DNA from: a virus
Length of the DNA stretch: 21,172 bases
Virus record (IMG/VR): IMGVR_UViG_3300001450_000408
Location: 1-21,172 of that record
Direction: 5' to 3' (one strand)
Positions 19,454-21,172 of this stretch are shown piece by piece. The translations under genes were made by a program, and so were the position numbers. The stretch's first letter is position 1. Each line of letters begins with the position of its first letter. The notes beneath the pieces are model-generated. The model was not told the origin of the DNA. It saw only the letters and a program-made list of their open reading frames with translations, and searched no databases.

Positions 19454-20836
19454 CTAGAACAACTTACCTATATTTTTTGCGCCATACGCGGCACCCAATA
19501 TTCCTGTCGCAGCCCCTGCTGCCTGCTGGAACATCGAGGGGCTAGTGCCGGTTTTTGAAGCCAATATTGATTGGCTGGAAGGCGCACCCTTGTAGATGTC
19601 GCTTAAGAAACCCAGCCTTGTATAGGGCTCATACGCCTGAGCAGATTGGTTTGCGTAATCGGCATCAAGGCCCTGCTGCCGGACCTGCCGCTGTAGAGCA
19701 CCGTACTGCGAGGCCGCGCCCATTTCTGCAAGGCCCTGCTGCTGTGCTTGCTGCGCGGCGTTCATCTGTTGCGCTCCAATATTGGCCGTCGCCTGACCTA
19801 TGTTCCCGTACCCCGAGGCGATGCCCTGTTGCATCTGCGCTCCGGCTTGCCTGCGGCGCTGTTGATCTTCAAAGGCTTGCTGCCCTGAAGTGGTTAAGAA
19901 TTGAGATTGTGCTTGAGCGCGACGTTGCTGATCTTCAAAGGCCTGCTGGCCTATCTGAGTTCCAAACTGATTCTGTGCTTGAGCGCGACGTTGCTGATCT
20001 TCAAAGGACTGTTGCCCTATCTGAGTGCCGAACTGGTTCTGTGCTTGAGCGCGACGTTGCTGATTTTCAAAGGCCTGCTGGCCCATCTGAGTGCCAAACT
20101 GGCTCTCCGCTTGAGCGCGGCGTTGCTGATCTGCGAAAGCACCCTGAGCTTGTTGCATGGCGTTTTGGTAGCCCGCTTGACGCATCCCAACCGCGGTCCT
20201 TGCTTGCTGATTAAGAACGTTGCGGCCCAGCTCTGAAGATTGTAGAGCCTGTCTAGACCCGCCGAAAGCACCCGCTGCAACCGCACCCGCGTCCTGTTGG
20301 TTCCCTGCGATAGTCCCCTCTCTACGAATATCACTCAAGGCGCTCTGCACAGCTTGGTCTTCGTAAGGGTTCATGTAGGAAGAGACGCTGTTGGGATCAA
20401 AACCCTGCGCGTCGTATCCCGGGCCCGCTTGGTACTGACCCGACTGGTATCCCGGGCCCGCTTGGTATTGTCCAGCTTGGTATCCCGGGCCCGCTTGGTA
20501 TTGTCCAGCTTGGTATCCCGGGCCGCCGCCGTATTGTCCATACGAACCCTGCAACGTCTGTCCGGCCTGACCCAAGGCCCCGAGAGCCTGACCCATGCTT
20601 CCCAGACCGCGATTCATGGTGTCGTATCCGCCTTGAGCTAGTGCTCTGTATCCGCCGATACCGCCAGCCTGACCGGTCTGGGCACCCGCCCAGTTTTGGC
20701 TACTGGTTAGCCCCGCGACCTGTTGGTCTGGAAGATTTATGGCATCTCCGGCAAGTGTTTTTGCCGAGTCCATAAGACCCAGCTTGCGGGCCTCAATCTC
20801 TGCGGCCTCGCGCATAATTGTTGTTTCGGTACCCAT
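19454..20836 (-). CDS. Repeat-containing 460-residue structural protein
   Basis: The start at 20836 has AGGGG eight bases upstream, just after the TAG of the previous gene. Layout: a helical head (1-70), a Gly-rich linker, three and a half 11-residue GPGYQAGQYQA repeats (about 105-145), then a conserved-looking core, SSYMNPYEDQAVQSALSDIR (153-172) and GAVAAGAFGGSRQALQSSEL (184-203). Four 22-residue DQQRRAQAQNQFGTQIGQQAFE-type repeats follow (236-323), then a Gln/Ala-rich segment and a hydrophobic Gly-rich C-terminus (GAATGILGAAYGAKNIGKLF). The MNPYED and AGAFGGSR motifs recur in structural proteins of marine podophages and siphophages as I remember them. Function is not established. A rod- or fibre-like helical segment from the 22-residue repeats, in a tail or internal role, is inferred. 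Confidence 0.75.
   Translation of the reverse strand: MGTETTIMREAAEIEARKLGLMDSAKTLAGDAINLPDQQVAGLTSSQNWAGAQTGQAGGIGGYRALAQGGYDTMNRGLGSMGQALGALGQAGQTLQGSYGQYGGGPGYQAGQYQAGPGYQAGQYQAGPGYQSGQYQAGPGYDAQGFDPNSVSSYMNPYEDQAVQSALSDIRREGTIAGNQQDAGAVAAGAFGGSRQALQSSELGRNVLNQQARTAVGMRQAGYQNAMQQAQGAFADQQRRAQAESQFGTQMGQQAFENQQRRAQAQNQFGTQIGQQSFEDQQRRAQAQNQFGTQIGQQAFEDQQRRAQAQSQFLTTSGQQAFEDQQRRRQAGAQMQQGIASGYGNIGQATANIGAQQMNAAQQAQQQGLAEMGAASQYGALQRQVRQQGLDADYANQSAQAYEPYTRLGFLSDIYKGAPSSQSILASKTGTSPSMFQQAAGAATGILGAAYGAKNIGKLF
19868..20131 (-). repeat. Four tandem 66-bp repeats (22 residues each)
   Basis: Within the 460-residue protein gene, a 66-base unit is repeated four times, with partial copies beyond both ends. 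Each unit encodes a variant of DQQRRAQAQNQFGTQIGQQ followed by [AS]FE. Two copies are almost the same, while the last (with SQFLTTSGQQ) has diverged. The Gln/Arg pattern predicts an extended amphipathic helix. Confidence 0.85.
20402..20524 (-). repeat. Tandem 33-bp repeats (11 residues each), about 3.7 copies
   Basis: Three full units and a partial one encode GPGYQAGQYQA-type repeats. Each DNA copy holds the G/C-rich palindromic core CCCGGG. Adjacent copies are nearly identical at the DNA level, so copy number can change easily by slippage. A Gly/Pro/Tyr/Gln composition suggests a flexible, low-complexity linker. Confidence 0.85.
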
Positions 20837-20840
20837 AAGA

Positions 20841-21172
20841 CTATCCCCTCATCTCGAAGCCGCGCATCATCTCATACAAATGTTGCGCTCCTTTGTACCG
20901 GTCGCCCCCACCTGTTGGGTCCGCGCCGCGGACTGACTTGGCGTTCAGAACAAACTCACCGTCAGAAAGCATGGCAGGGATGTCATCGGAACGTTCTGTC
21001 CCGGGACCCTCTACCAGAAGCTCTCGCCTCGGGTACTTGTTGGTTTGCGCGAGCCCGCCTTGGGCTAGATCCACTACGCTATCCGTGTTCGAGTTGTAAA
21101 GCTCGTAGTAATAGCTGGGGTTCTCGTCATCGCTATCGTCAACTTGTCTAATGAAGTACCCGTTACCTAACT
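20841..21172 (-). CDS. C-terminal part of a virion protein (cut by right window edge)
   Basis: The frame is open from the window edge to a TAG at 20841-20843, giving at least 109 residues with no need for an internal start. A GTG at 21074 exists but the frame clearly continues upstream. The visible part has an acidic Tyr-rich segment (QVDDSDDENPSYYYELYNSN) and then RSDDIPAMLSDGEFVLNAKS followed by VRGADPTGGGDRYKGAQHLY. This SDGEFV[LM]NAKAVRG signature is familiar to me from structural genes of marine phages, near tail and internal protein genes. Function is not established. It is followed within five bases by the repeat-protein start, so they share an operon. The N-terminal part lies outside the window. 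Confidence 0.72.
   Translation of the reverse strand, partial: LGNGYFIRQVDDSDDENPSYYYELYNSNTDSVVDLAQGGLAQTNKYPRRELLVEGPGTERSDDIPAMLSDGEFVLNAKSVRGADPTGGGDRYKGAQHLYEMMRGFEMRG

Noticed and set aside
19868-20131. Regular repeats considered as a CRISPR array
   Set aside because: The units are contiguous with no unique spacers and preserve a reading frame, so they are protein-coding tandem repeats.
1-21172. tRNA, rRNA, insertion sequence, integrase or attachment site
   Set aside because: No cloverleaf-like region, transposase or integrase motif, or flanking direct repeats were found. Nearly all bases are accounted for by genes.

Overview
The window reads as part of a tailed double-stranded DNA bacteriophage genome, most likely a podovirus-like phage of a marine bacterium. 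The evidence is a compact replication block, a lysin, and a run of large, weakly conserved virion genes. There are no rRNA or tRNA genes and no metabolic operons. The host guess rests on resemblance of the structural motifs (such as GEFVLNAKSVRGAD and MNPYED...GAFGGSR) to proteins I associate with marine phages. It is inference, not something the sequence proves. Base composition looks near 50% G+C. Almost everything is on the minus strand and gene packing is extreme, with many junctions sharing ATGA or TGATG.

Layout, in transcription order on the minus strand (right to left). First comes a structural block, 21172 to 11399: the C-terminal end of a gene entering from the right, a 460-residue protein with two tandem repeat arrays, a 218-residue Met-rich protein, and an 864-residue and a 1588-residue protein, the likeliest internal or ejection proteins. 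It ends with an M15-family peptidase lysin (10953-11402), which meets a lone plus-strand SNF2-type helicase (9522-10961) tail to tail with a 9-base overlap.

Between 9431 and 9521 is the only real regulatory space. Two good sigma70-like promoters face away from each other with overlapping -10 boxes, and an inverted repeat could serve as a shared operator. The rightward promoter drives the SNF2 helicase. The leftward promoter drives the replication block, 9430 to about 1444: a coiled-coil protein, a protein with an SSB-like acidic tail, a TOTE-like archaeo-eukaryotic primase, an XRE-type regulator, a UvrD/Rep-like SF1 helicase, a 42-residue membrane peptide, a DUF6378-like protein, a family A DNA polymerase with proofreading exonuclease, a small ribbon-helix-helix (RHH) protein, a 21-residue membrane peptide, and an orphan adenine DNA methyltransferase. 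A hairpin with a T-run (about 1326-1362) probably ends or attenuates this transcript.

Beyond it, 1317 to 1, lie small genes: a very basic 47-residue peptide, a Cys-rich zinc-finger-like protein, an unknown 95-residue protein, an RHH protein carrying an extra N-terminal domain, and a gene cut by the left edge. The replication genes together supply priming, synthesis with proofreading, ssDNA coating and unwinding. No DnaB-type replicative helicase, RNA polymerase, integrase, terminase or portal is in this window.
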